DNA of 64,000 bases from CAVRCT01 sp963719645. GTDB taxonomy: Bacteria; Pseudomonadota; Gammaproteobacteria; DSM-16500. The stretch is from the NCBI GenBank assembly GCA_963719645.1, contig CAVRCT010000001.1:248001-312000 (forward strand), given 5' to 3'. This document shows positions 1 through 10,630 of this stretch, piece after piece. Position 1 is the first letter of the stretch; every line of letters begins with the position of its first letter. A program made the position numbers and the translations under genes. The notes beneath the pieces are model-generated. The model made no database searches, was not told where the DNA came from, and was given only the letters and a program-made list of their open reading frames with translations.

Positions 1-69
1 TGAGTCAACGCGCGGGATGACAGCATCCGCTGAAAAAGTAAGTGAGTAGCCATTATTTTTTTTGACATA

Positions 70-3000
70 TTAAACCCCATTGACTTGCCTGCGCCAAGGC
101 AGGAAGCGCAGCAAATGATTTTGAGACCAAATTTCAATTCGTTCCAACGATAAAAAAATCACCGGTGTCGTAAACAACGTCAACATCTGACTTAAAATCA
201 AGCCACCGATAATGGCAATACCCAGCGGCTTACGCAATTCGGAACCCACACCGGAACTTAACACTAATGGCAAAGCACCTAACATCGCCGCCATGGTTGT
301 CATCATAATCGGACGAAAACGCATAACAGCCGCTTGAAAAATCGCTTCCCGTGATGAAACTTTTTCTCTGCGTTGCAAATCCAACGCAAAATCAATCATC
401 ATGATGGCATTTTTTTTCACGATGCCAATTAATAAAATCATCCCAATCAAAGCAATAATATTTAAATCCGTTCGAGTGAGCAATAACGCTAACAATGCGC
501 CTACACCCGCGGAGGGGAGGGTAGAGAGAATGGTAATCGGATGCAAAAAGCTTTCATATAAAATACCCAAGACAATATAAACCGCAAACAATGCCAATAA
601 AATTAAATACGGTTCAGAAGCAAGTGATGCTTGAAAAGCTTGTGCGGTGCCTTGAAAAGCGCCTTGAATCGTCACCGGCAAATGCATATTCGTCACTGCA
701 TCTTGTACTCTTGTCACGGCATCGCCTAATGCAACATTCGGCAACAAATTAAAAGACAGAGTGGCAGAGGGTGCTTGACCTTGATGATTCACCGATAACA
801 ACGTCGATGAATTATAAAAATTGGCAACCGTAGACAATGGTACCATCGCACCGGCAGGTGAATTCACATAAATAAGATTAAGCGTTTGCGGTTGCTGCCA
901 ATAGTGAGGCGCCACTTCCATCACCACGTGATATTGATTATTGGAGCGATACATCGTTGACACTTGATTTTGGCCAAATGCATCATACAACGTCGTATCA
1001 ATTTGTTGAGAGGTTAAGCCAAGACGAGATGCGGTATCTCGATTCACTGCGACATAGGCTTGCAAACCGTGACTCAATTGATCACTGTTCACATCCGCCA
1101 TTCCGGGTAATTTAACTAATTGTGTCAATACAGAAGGTGCTACGGCATTTAAAGTCGGCAAATTATCGGCAGACAAGGTATATTGAAATTGCGCATTGCC
1201 TTGACGACCACCAATTACTAAGTCTTGTGCAGATTGCATAAATAATTTTGCGCCACTCACTCCGTTTAATTGTCCTCGTAATCGATTAATGACACCATCC
1301 GATGAAATTTTTCGTTGCTCTAATGGTTTTAAAGAGATAAACATATTTCCAGAATTCGTTGTGCCATTGCCGATAAAACCGACCACATTGGCGACGGCTG
1401 GATCTTGTTGAATAATTTTAACAAATGAAGTCAATTTGTTTTTCATTGCAGGAAATGAAATATCTTGCTCTGCTTGAATCGATCCCATGATGCGCCCAGT
1501 ATCTTGCTGGGGAAAAAATCCTTTCGGCACGATATAAAATAAAAATAACGTTAGCAGGATGGTTGCACCCATTAACACTAACATGACACTGCTGTGATCC
1601 AGCGCCCAATTTAAGCCTTTTTTGTAACGGTTATAAAAACGATCATGCATTGCGGATTTTTCTGCCTGCGGAATGGTTTTTAAAATGTGTGCACACATCA
1701 TGGGTGTCACCGTCAATGAAACCGCCAGTGAAACCAAAATAGCGACGGACAGCGTGACAGAAAATTCACGGAAGAGTCGTCCGACAATACCTGCGCATGA
1801 GCAAAATTGGCGTAAATACCGCAATCAACGAGGTGCTCATCGCCAAGACGGTAAATCCCACTTCACTGGCACCTTTGACCGCCGCTTCAATCGGTTTTAA
1901 GCCATTTTCAAGATGACGCGTGATATTTTCTAAAACCACCACGGCATCATCTACCACAAAGCCAGTTGAAATTGTCAGTGCCATCAAGGATAAATTATTT
2001 AAACTGTAACCGAGCAAACTCATTATTCCAAATGTACCTAAGAGAGAAAGAGGAACGGCCACACCCGGAATCAGCATCATGCGCAAATTCGCCAAAAAAA
2101 CATACGTGACAGCAATTACTAACAGCGAGGCCAAGATCAACGTTATTTCAACATCATGCAGTGACGCACGAATTGTCGATGTGCGATCCATGACAACTGA
2201 AATAGGGATTCCCGGCGGAATCGCAGCTTGCAAAAAATGCATCGAAGCCGTGATGTTATCGACGGTTTTAATAATGTTACTGCCGGGTTGCTTAAACACA
2301 ATTAACAAAACGGCGGGTTTACCATTCGAGAACCCCGCTGTTAGAAGATTTTCAACAGAGTCTGTGACATACCCCACATCAGAAATACGCACAGGACGAT
2401 TATTACGATAGGCAACAATCAACGGTCGGTATTGATCGGCTTTAAAAAGTTGATCATTGGCTAATATGTTTGTTGTCGTCACACCATCGTCTAATAAACC
2501 TTTCGGCAAATTGGCATTCGCAGCTGAGAGGATGCTAGCCACTTGATTCAATCCAATCCCATATTGATTCAACGCAGTGGGATTTAATTCCACACGGACG
2601 GCGGGCAATGAACTGCCGCCCACATTCACTTGCCCAACACCATCTATCTGCGACAACTTCTGTGCCAAGATGGTGGATGCGACATCATACATATGTCCAG
2701 GTGTAATAGATGTCAGACGTTAACGTTAACACCATGATCGGTGAATCAGCCGGATTAATTTTGTGATAGGTTGGATTACTCGGTAAATTGGTCGGCAATT
2801 GACTTCTTGCCGCATTAATCGCCGCTTGAACATCACGTGCAGCGCCATCAATATCGCGCGATAAATCAAACTGCACCGTAATTTGTGTAGAACCTAATGT
2901 ACTGGATGAAGTAATTTGCGTAATTCCCGCAATAAAACCAATTTGTCGTTCCAGCGGAGTTGCAACAGAGGTGGCCATTATTTCCGGACTGGCGCCGGGT

Positions 3001-3150
3001 AATGAAGCACTCACACTAATCGTTGGAAAATCAATTTGCGGTAAGGGTGAACAGGTAAAATACAAACGCAATGATGCCAGCCATCGCAACGCCGAAGGCA
3101 AGTAACGTCGTTGCAATGGGTCGAAAAATAAAAGGGGAGGAAAGATTCAC
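70..3150 (-). pseudogene. mdtC: RND efflux transporter, MdtC-like, frameshifted
   Basis: Inner-membrane RND multidrug transporter, second of a pair. Reading fragments together gives an almost full-length protein (about 1026 codons; the family is about 1025), but the frame breaks at least four times. Near 3048-3060 two thymines appear missing from runs, near 2713 there is one extra base, and near 1798 a one-base shift follows the ILLM segment. The likely original start is the GTG at 3150, whose reading gives VNLSSPFIFRPIATT and which overlaps the mdtB stop (GTGA). Family landmarks survive in pieces: the PLPQIDFPTISVSASLPG porter segment, the LNNLSLMALTISTGFVVDDA helix 4 region and the GIVKKNAIMMIDFAL region. 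All lesions are small indels with no large deletion, so decay is recent, or the sequence is wrong here. Conserved genes elsewhere in the window are intact, which favours true decay. Confidence 0.85.
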
Positions 3151-6100
3151 TCTGCTCCTCCTGATAAAATGCTGGAAATGTTTTTACTCGCCACGCCGCA
3201 AATTTTCGTGCGCCATCGATCAAACGCTAAATAAATCACCGGCGTTGTGTAGAGCGTTAATAATTGACTCACGATTAATCCACCCACAATGGCAATCCCT
3301 AACGGTTGACGTAATTCCGATCCCATGCCATATCCTAACGCCAACGGCACAGCACCTAACAGAGAGGCCATCGTTGTCATTAAAATGGGACGAAAGCGCA
3401 ATTGACACGCTTCATAAATCGCATCAAGCGGTGACTTGTTGTAAACACGTTCTTGCTCCAAGGCGAAATCAATCATCATGATGGCATTTTTCATCACAAT
3501 ACCAATTAATAAAATAATGCCAATCAAGGCAATCACGCTTAATGTTATTCCGGTGAGTATCAAGGCTAAAAGGCACCTAATCCTGCCGATGGCAGTGTCG
3601 ATAGAATTGTCACGGGATGAATATAACTTTCATACAAAATACCTAGCACGATATACACCACAAAAATAGCCGCCAATACTAACCATCCTTCATTCGCTAA
3701 GGAATCTTTGAAAATTTTAGCAGAGCCTTCAAAACTGGTTTCAACTGAATCGGGAATACGTAACGCTTCTTTGGCTTGCTGAATGACTTTAATGGCATCC
3801 CCTAACGCCGCATGCGGTGCCAAATTAAATGAAAGGTCGCAGAAGGAAATTGATCTTGACGCGAAATGACGAGCGGTGCTGCCCATATGAAATTGTCGTG
3901 AATGTTCTAAGTGGTATCGGCGCCGTGGCAGAGGATTAAATAAATATTGCTCAATGCACTGGGATCCAGTTGCAATTTGGGTGACGCTTCAAGCACAACA
4001 TGATATTGATTACGCTGTGTAAACATGGTTGAAACTTGGCGCTGACCAAATGCATCATACAAAGTATTATCAATCATTTAGCGGTAATCCCAAATTGAGA
4101 TGCACGTATCACGATCAATGATGATATTGGTTTGTAAGCCGTGATTTTGTTGATCGCTGGTGACATCGCGTAAGCACGTTTGCATGTTGCAAATGATTGA
4201 CTAATAAATTCGTCCATTTCGCCACTTCATGGCTATCCGGTGACGTCAAGCTATATTGATATTGCGTGCGACTCACTCGATCATCAATTGTTAAATCTTG
4301 CACGGCTTGCATATAAAGTGAAATCCTAGGAATCTCGGCAATTTTGGCTTGTAATCGGCGAATGACATCACTTGCACTGGCATCGCGTTGGTTCAAGTGG
4401 TTTTAACGTAATCAGCATGCGTCCCTATTGAGTGTGAATTGGCGCCATCAATCCCAATAAAAGAAGATAAATTTCAACGGCTGGATCATTTAATACAATC
4501 TGCGCTAAGGCTTTTTGACGGTCAGCCATGGCATCAAACGAGATGGATTGCGAGGCTTCTGAAATACCTTGAATCACGCCGGTATCTTCAATCGGGAAAA
4601 ATCCTTTAGGGTTAATAAAATAAAATGCCGGATAATAATAATGTTCCCGCCGTCACCCATAAAATCAAGGCTTGATGTCCGAGCACCCAGCGCAGTGAAT
4701 CACTGTATTGTTTAACAATGTAGTTGAGCGATGAAACCACGATGCGATCTAAGCGACTCTCTTCGGTTTTTTTTCGTTGATGTAACATGCGCGCACACAG
4801 CATGGGTGTTAACGTCAGCGAAACAAAGGCAGAAATTAAAATGGTAATGCCGACGGTGATCGCAAATTGTCGAAACAACATGCCAATGACATCGCGCATA
4901 AACAACAACGGGATTAAAACGGCAATCAGAGAAACCGTCAACGACATAATGGTAAAACCAATTTGTTTTGCACCTTTCAGTGCAGCTTCCAGCGGTGGAT
5001 CGCCTTGCTCGACATAACGCATAATATTTTCAATCATGACAATGGCATCATCGACGACAAAGCCTGTGGCAATGGTTAATCCCATCAAGGTTAAATTATT
5101 TAAACTAAAACCCAGTAAATACATTGCACCAAATGTACCAATCAATGACAGAGGCACGGATACACTCGGGATGATAGTGGCGGCCATATGACGCAAAAAT
5201 AAAAAAATCACTAAGACCACTAAGATAACCGCAATCAACAAATCAATTTCAACATCGTTAATCGAGGCGCGAATCGTATTCGTGCGATCGGTTAACAGTG
5301 AAACGTCAATCGCCGCAGGCAATACATTGTGCAGATGCGGCAATAATTGTTTAATTCGATTTACGACATCAATCACATTTGCGCCAGGTTGACGTTGAAT
5401 ATTGACGATCACTGCAGGCGTGTTATTCATCCAAGCGGCTTGACGCACATCTTGCGCAGCATCATTGACGTTGGCAATGTCGCTCAAGCGAATCGGCGCA
5501 TTATTTTTGTAAGCAATAATCAGCGGTCGATATTCTTTGCTCGACAATAATTGATCGTTTGAATTAATCGTGTAAGACAAACGCGGGCCTTGAAAACTGC
5601 CTTTCGCTGCGTTGACGTTGGCATTTAAAATGGCGGTGCGTAAATCTTCTAAATTTAAACCGAACGAGGCCAGCAAGGTCGGATTCACTTGTACTCGCAC
5701 AGCAGGACGTTGACCACCGCTGATACTGACTAAGCCGACACCTGGCAATTGTGAAATTTTTTGTGACAGTCGTGTTTCAACAAAATCTTCGACTTGGGGT
5801 AAGGGTATGGTCTTGGATGTCAATGCAAGTGTCATGATCGGTGCATCCGCTGGATTGACTTTATTGTAGATGGGCGGATTGGGTAAGCCTTGCGGTAAAT
5901 ACGTTGCGGCGGCATTAATACCTTCTTGCACTTCTTGTTCTGCGACATCTAGACTGAGGTCTAAACTGAATTGCAACACAATGACAGAGGAGCCACCGGA
6001 ACTGGTTGATGTCATCTGATTTAATCCGGGCATTTGACCGAATTGTCGCTCTAACGGTGCTGTGACGGCGGAAGCCATGACGTCAGGACTTGCACCGGGA

Positions 6101-6252
6101 TAGAAAGTAGAAACTTGGATGGTGGGATAGGCTACTTCTGGCAACGAGGAAATAGGCAGTAATTGGTAAGCGACGATACCGGCAAATAAAATTGCTATCA
6201 TCAGCAAACTGGTTGCAACCGGTCGCAAAATAAATAAGCGCGATGGATTCAT
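3147..6252 (-). pseudogene. mdtB: RND efflux transporter, MdtB-like, multiply frameshifted
   Basis: First RND transporter of the pair. An intact N-terminal half reads from the ATG at 6252 (MNPSRLFILRPVATS), which overlaps the mdtA stop as ATGA; an in-frame ATG at 6267 lies inside mdtA. The frame is lost near 4612 just before the expected PKGFFP segment. Short in-frame islands follow: 4396-4115 (RDASASDVIRRLQ), 3886-3566 (LGILYESYIHPVTILSTLPS) and 3563-3147 (IGIVMKNAIMMIDFALE to the normal C-terminus). At least six single-base shifts are needed to restore one frame. Total length matches the family. The N-terminal 551 residues could still be translated as a truncated membrane protein, but it lacks the second half of the porter and transmembrane domains and should not pump. 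Confidence 0.88.
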
Positions 6253-7454
6253 ACTTTCAATCGCCAACGAGAGGGAGGGTGTGCTTGTGCGAGTGCTTGA
6301 GTTGATGGAGAAGTTGCATTCGCCACGGTGACCAATGTGCCATCTGTTAATTTATCCGCACCTTCGGTGACAACGGATTGACCGGGTAATACGCCACTGA
6401 TGAGTGTTGTATTTTCATCGGTGCTGTATCCCATTTTAATTTTTTGCACACTGACTTTTGTTTTATCGGGGCTGAGTAAATACACAAAAGAACTCTGCGG
6501 ATCTTGAGTGGCATATTGGATCGCCGCAGTGGGTATCACGGTTGCATGTTGTAACACCGTGATGAGCAATTGAATATTGACAAATTGATTGGGGAATAAA
6601 CGCAAATCATCATTGGCAAAGAGGGCTTTTAATTTCACCGTGCCTGTTGTTGTATCGATTTGACTGTCGAGTGATTTGAGTTTGCCGACGGCTAATAATT
6701 TATTTTGATCGCGATCATACGCTTTCACGAGCAAGGGGGTGGTTGAGGCGCGCATTTGTTGTAAGACTTGCTGAACATTATCTTCCGGTAAGATAAATAC
6801 GACTTGAATCGGATTCACCGAATTAATAACGGCAATGCCAGTGGTATCGGATGTTTGGACAAAATTGCCCGGGTCAATGTTGAGTAAACCGATTAACCCA
6901 TTAATGGGTGAGGTAATACGGGTATACATTAAATTGACATTGGTTGTGGCAATTAATCCTTCGTCTAATTTAATCGTTCCTTCGTCTTGCTTAACGAGTG
7001 CGACTTGGTTATCGAGTGTTTGTTTGGAGACAGAATCTTGATGCCAAAGAACTTGATAACGGGTTAAATTTATTTTGTCATTGGCTAAGGTGGCAAGATC
7101 ATGTGCTAATTGGCCTTCGTATTGGAGCAATTGCGCCTGGTAAGGACGCGGATCAATTTCTGCGATTAAGTCACCTGCTTTAACCATTTGGCCTTCTTTG
7201 AAATAGACTTGCATTAATTGGCCATTGATTTGAGTTTTTACCGTAATGTTGTAAATGGGTGTTACGGTGCCTAATGCGGGAAGATAAACGGGGACATTCA
7301 TGGTCTTGGCAGTGGCGGTGACGACAGGTTGTCCGAGCGGGACTTTTTTATGGGAAAAGGGGAGGCAGCGCACTAAAAGTAACAAGACGATACCGGCCAG
7401 CAGAGTCAGCCCAATTGGCGAGCGCGCTTTATCTTTTAACTTTATTAAATTCAT
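6249..7454 (-). CDS. mdtA: RND efflux periplasmic adaptor (MdtA-like)
   Basis: Membrane-fusion protein linking inner-membrane RND pumps to an outer-membrane channel. From the ATG at 7454 it has 401 residues, close to the family. Residues about 10-30 form a membrane anchor, followed by the split lipoyl/barrel-sandwich segments (GTVTPIYNITVKTQINGQL then VKAGDLIAEIDPRPYQAQL) flanking an alpha-hairpin, and a beta-barrel and membrane-proximal domain to the end. The frame stays open upstream, but those 45 codons lie in palindromic repeat DNA, so the start inside them is rejected. It is the only intact gene of the operon; its stop overlaps the mdtB start. With both pumps broken it has no evident partner here unless it serves another pump. 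Confidence 0.85.
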   Translation of the reverse strand: MNLIKLKDKARSPIGLTLLAGIVLLLLVRCLPFSHKKVPLGQPVVTATAKTMNVPVYLPALGTVTPIYNITVKTQINGQLMQVYFKEGQMVKAGDLIAEIDPRPYQAQLLQYEGQLAHDLATLANDKINLTRYQVLWHQDSVSKQTLDNQVALVKQDEGTIKLDEGLIATTNVNLMYTRITSPINGLIGLLNIDPGNFVQTSDTTGIAVINSVNPIQVVFILPEDNVQQVLQQMRASTTPLLVKAYDRDQNKLLAVGKLKSLDSQIDTTTGTVKLKALFANDDLRLFPNQFVNIQLLITVLQHATVIPTAAIQYATQDPQSSFVYLLSPDKTKVSVQKIKMGYSTDENTTLISGVLPGQSVVTEGADKLTDGTLVTVANATSPSTQALAQAHPPSRWRLKV

Positions 7455-7513
7455 GTGGTTATTGTAATGATTTTTGGCGAATTTGAAATCGAATTCTGCG
7501 GGTTGGAGATCAA

Positions 7514-7758
7514 TGAGCGGCTTTTGATCTGAGCCGCGACCGTCAGGGAGCGTCACGCATCCTGAATGGATAGAGGCAAAAAATTGCATCGTCGGTGATC
7601 GCTCCCTGACGGTCGCGGCTCAGATTAAAACATTCCGCAATGAGCCGCTTTTGATCTGAGCCGCGACCGTCAGGGAGCGTCACGCATCCTGAATGGATAG
7701 AGGCAAAAATTGCATCGCTGGTGATCGCTCCCTGACGGTCGCGGCTCAGATTAAAACA
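7514..7758. repeat. REP-like palindrome family A, two tandem copies
   Basis: Two near-identical units of about 125 bp. Each is an imperfect palindrome whose arms contain GAGCCGCGACCGTCAGGGAG and its complement, spaced by about 40 bases. The same arms recur at 10297, 15426, 29528, 32103 and 62484. The palindrome lies between divergent genes (mdtA and the dioxygenase) and provides the spurious N-terminal extension of the mdtA frame. Confidence 0.9.
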
Positions 7759-7820
7759 TGGTAATAGTCAAAAACCCACGATTAGTTGTATCATACGATC
7801 CTTAGAGGAGATTAAACAAC

Positions 7821-8549
7821 ATGGAATCCGTGCTTAGCATTTTGTCAACAGAAGCCTATCTCACCCCATTCCACCAACACGGTGTGCATGTTTTTAAACA
7901 ATTTATTTCTTCTGAGCAAATTCAATCACTCACGCAAGAAATTCATCAGATTAAGCAAACTATCTTCGCGAAAATTAATCCCATGCCTCGACCACTTAAA
8001 ACCTATTCTGATATTGCCGAAAGAGAATTAGGTCGACTGGATTTTCGTTGTGGTTTTAGCGCAGATATTTTTCGCCAGGTTGAAAAACCGATTATTGCGA
8101 TTGTCAAATCGATTTCACCGCGGATTGATTTTAGACATTATTGGGGCGCGCTGACGTCATTGGGTGGAGCAGGGCCGACGGATTTGCATCGGGATGTGTA
8201 TTCTGTGTTAAATACATCACAAGGTAATGATCTAGCCTCGTTGGATATGCAATTACCGCCGTATTATTTCACTGTCTTAATCCCCTTAATTGATTTAACC
8301 CACGAGAATGGCCCGACAGAATTTATTAAAGGCAGTCATTTGCATCCTGTCATTGATGAAAGTACTGTGCAGGGTTATGCGCCTTTATTATCGCGCGGAG
8401 ATTTTGTCATGTTTGATGGAAGAACATTGCATCGTGGTCAAGCCAATCAAACGAAAAATGAACGATTAATTGCGTATATTACGTTTGTTGCGAATTGGTA
8501 TTATGACCAAACGTTTGTGTTGGATGAATATTTGTTTCCGGAGTGGTAA
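7821..8549 (+). CDS. Phytanoyl-CoA dioxygenase-like Fe(II)/2-oxoglutarate oxygenase
   Basis: A 242-residue protein of the PhyH-type Fe(II)/2OG oxygenase superfamily. The iron triad is visible as H123-x-D125 (DLHRDVYSV) and distal H204 (TLHRGQANQ), with R215 as the likely 2-oxoglutarate ligand. The FTVLIPLIDLTHENGPTEFI strand pair before GSH is typical of the fold. A strong ribosome site (AGAGGAG) sits 9 bases before the ATG. It stands alone between repeat blocks, so no pathway partner can be named. The substrate cannot be read from the sequence: the family hydroxylates lipids, secondary metabolites and small molecules. There is no signal peptide, so it should be cytosolic. Confidence 0.8.
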   Translation: MESVLSILSTEAYLTPFHQHGVHVFKQFISSEQIQSLTQEIHQIKQTIFAKINPMPRPLKTYSDIAERELGRLDFRCGFSADIFRQVEKPIIAIVKSISPRIDFRHYWGALTSLGGAGPTDLHRDVYSVLNTSQGNDLASLDMQLPPYYFTVLIPLIDLTHENGPTEFIKGSHLHPVIDESTVQGYAPLLSRGDFVMFDGRTLHRGQANQTKNERLIAYITFVANWYYDQTFVLDEYLFPEW

Positions 8550-8615
8550 AGAACTGTCATCCTGAGCACCCCAACTCCCGAAAAAAGAGGGGTAAACATC
8601 GAATAAGAACTTCTT

Positions 8616-8910
8616 CTTTTTATACAAATCCCCCTTGTTCCCCCTTTTTCAAAGGGCGTTGTTGCGTAATTCACGCACCGTCATTGCGAGGAGCGTTTTT
8701 TGCGACGAAGCAATCCAGTTTTAGACTTAAGAATCAAAAACTGGATTGCTTCGTCGCAAAAAACGCTCCTCGCAATGACGGAAGTGGGAATTACGCAACA
8801 ACGCCTTTTCAAAGTGGGAGGCCTTCTAAACAGCTCTGTGTTTTAACGGTGAAAGATGCTTAGAAGGTCTCCCACTTTGAAAAAGGGGGAACAAGGGAGA
8901 TTTGTATAAA
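8616..8910. repeat. Composite repeat: palindrome family D split by a family C MITE
   Basis: The outer element (D) begins with ACAAATCCCCCTTGTTCCCC and ends with its complement near 8907, with an internal AAGTGGGAG...CTCCCACTT hairpin. It is interrupted at 8655-8805 by the 151-bp element C. The undisturbed D element can be seen at 57713-57835. This region fills the gap between the dioxygenase and the serine hydrolase; no gene is supported, and the short plus-strand frame at 8543 is repeat translation. Confidence 0.85.
8655..8805. mobile_element. 151-bp MITE (family C) with 9-bp target duplication
   Basis: Perfect 18-bp terminal inverted repeats: GGCGTTGTTGCGTAATTC at the left, its complement at the right. 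Internal long palindrome arms CGTCATTGCGAGGAGCG and GACGAAGCAATCCAG. It is flanked on both sides by TTTTCAAAG (8646-8654 and 8806-8814), a 9-bp target-site duplication. No transposase is encoded, so it must be mobilised in trans. An equal-length copy with the complementary duplication is at 54144. Confidence 0.85.
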
Positions 8911-8941
8911 AATTAAATTTTCCTCTATAGGTACAGTGTGT

Positions 8942-10261
8942 TCACACCATCAACTTATACAACGTCCCATCAAAATACATATACCGATTGCCACTTTGCG
9001 CCGTCAGCAACCCCACCTTGATTCCAGGAATATTATCCTTACCCTTGATTCGATAAACATCACGCAATGACACCACCGGGTAATTCACTTCCTCCGGATT
9101 ACGAATCACAATAAAATCACTGCCCACTTGAAACACATCCGTTAATATTTTTTCATTGATCGTGACACGCTGATAATTGCCTTGAAACTCAGGCGGAAAA
9201 TGTTTTTCACTCACTTGACTAAAATCATAATGACTGAGGAATTCTTGATAAATTTGTTCAGTGTGTTCCGGCACTTTATCAAATTGGTGATAACCCAATT
9301 GCTGATCATAAAGCACTTTATACACTTCTTCTTCACTGTTACTAAACGTCAAATACCCTTGCTTTTTTTTCGTTGAATATACCCAGCAATTACAACCACT
9401 AAATGACAAACCCTCATAGCCATAAATCACATCATCACCCACCAACCGAATTTCAATCGTCAATCCATTTAACAAACGACCAGACGCAGCGCGTGCATTG
9501 TCTAAATTTACCATCTGATGAAAAATAGGTTCCTGCAATATGTGCTCTAGCAATATCTTCATATCATTGAGCGTCGTAAAAAAACCATTGCTATAGCAAA
9601 AATAACCATGATCGACAATCGCAATCGAAGGGTAATCATACTGATCGGATAAATCTTGGCAAGACAATGTCTCAGTCCGTTTACGAGAAAAAATACTGTG
9701 ATGTAATTGAAACTTATCTAAGACATAACGCTGATACAGCGTTTCTATTTTTATGCCATACGCCTGTTCGATAAAATAGCCTAAAAAAATAATCGCTACT
9801 TCAGAATAATGAAACTTACTGCGAACCGGATAGATGGGTGTAATGGCATCGCGACAGCGCTTTAAAAATGTTTTTTCATCTAAAATGCTATGATGTTTAA
9901 ACGGTTGTCCCGCTTCGACTTCGGCTAGCTCGTCAGGCGAGACATCAAACGTATAGGGCAAGCCAGCATAATACGTGCAAATATCTCGAATCGTGAAGCG
10001 GCTGCCAAGGTGTTGTTGAAAGATGCGTAAAAACGATTTGGCAGATTCATTTGTCGCTAACTGATCTAAAAAAAGTTCATCATCTAACATATCGGCTAAC
10101 GAATATTTTTCAGCAAGTATGGATAGAGTGACAAATGTAGTTAATAATTTGGAAAAAGATCCTGAACAGAATAACTTGTTTGGGTCTACATTGCCGATGA
10201 TTTGCATGGTCATTTTATTATCTTCCGCTAAGACTTCTTGTAAAAGAAGATAATATACCAT
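8942..10261 (-). CDS. Beta-lactamase-fold serine hydrolase (class C/PBP-like)
   Basis: A 439-residue protein resembling the beta-lactamase/DD-peptidase family PF00144. The SxxK nucleophile is SFSK near residue 36 in CSGSFSKLLTT, followed by a region like the family's cap (SLADMLDDELFLDQL) and a Y-x-x motif (FHYSEVAIIFLG). The family's third motif (HxG/KTG) is not obvious; YEGLSFSGCNCW near residue 300 is in the right area. A C-terminal domain of about 90 residues (from YQRVTINEKI) resembles the lipocalin-like tails of such hydrolases. There is no signal peptide and the first motif lies very near the N-terminus, so the start strand of the fold may be missing. I use the ATG at 10261; a TTG precedes it. 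Cytosolic or exported by another route; substrate unknown. Confidence 0.65.
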   Translation of the reverse strand: MVYYLLLQEVLAEDNKMTMQIIGNVDPNKLFCSGSFSKLLTTFVTLSILAEKYSLADMLDDELFLDQLATNESAKSFLRIFQQHLGSRFTIRDICTYYAGLPYTFDVSPDELAEVEAGQPFKHHSILDEKTFLKRCRDAITPIYPVRSKFHYSEVAIIFLGYFIEQAYGIKIETLYQRYVLDKFQLHHSIFSRKRTETLSCQDLSDQYDYPSIAIVDHGYFCYSNGFFTTLNDMKILLEHILQEPIFHQMVNLDNARAASGRLLNGLTIEIRLVGDDVIYGYEGLSFSGCNCWVYSTKKKQGYLTFSNSEEEVYKVLYDQQLGYHQFDKVPEHTEQIYQEFLSHYDFSQVSEKHFPPEFQGNYQRVTINEKILTDVFQVGSDFIVIRNPEEVNYPVVSLRDVYRIKGKDNIPGIKVGLLTAQSGNRYMYFDGTLYKLMV

Positions 10262-10296
10262 CAAAATGCGATTTAAATCTCGACGTAAAAGAGTAG

Positions 10297-10622
10297 CCGG
10301 TGATCGCTCCCTGACGGTCGCGGCTCAGATTAAAACATTCCCGCAATGAGCCGCTTTTGATCTGAGCCGCGACCGTCAGGGAGCGTCGCGCATCCTGAAT
10401 TGAAACAGGTGAAAATCGAATCGTCGGTGATCGCTCCCTGACGGTCGCGGCTCAGATTAAAACATTCCCGCAATGAGCCGCTTTTGATCTGAGCCGCGAC
10501 CGTCAGGGAGCGTCGCGCATCCTGAATTGAAACAGGCGAAAATCGAATCGTCGGTGATCGCTCCCTGACGGTCGCGGCTCAGATCCGATCAAATCCGATC
10601 CGATCAGCTCAGATCAAATCAG
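10297..10622. repeat. REP-like family A, tandem copies plus GATCCGATC tail
   Basis: About two and a half tandem units of the family A palindrome (GAGCCGCGACCGTCAGGGAG and complement), followed from 10582 by a short degenerate run built from GATCCGATCAAATC words. It fills the gap between the serine hydrolase and the F-box gene; no coding frame is supported. Confidence 0.88.
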
Positions 10623-10630
10623 AACATTCC

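Noticed and set aside
1..68. Possible start of another minus-strand gene after mdtC (ATG at 68, MSKKIMATHLL)
   Set aside because: Only 22 codons are visible, with no ribosome site, and the DNA contains a GTCATCCCGCG word like repeat ends; not enough to call.
8543..8863. 106-residue plus-strand frame with SLRGAFFATKQSSF
   Set aside because: The translation is of MITE C and palindrome D; the same peptide recurs at 54116 and 32553 in unrelated places.
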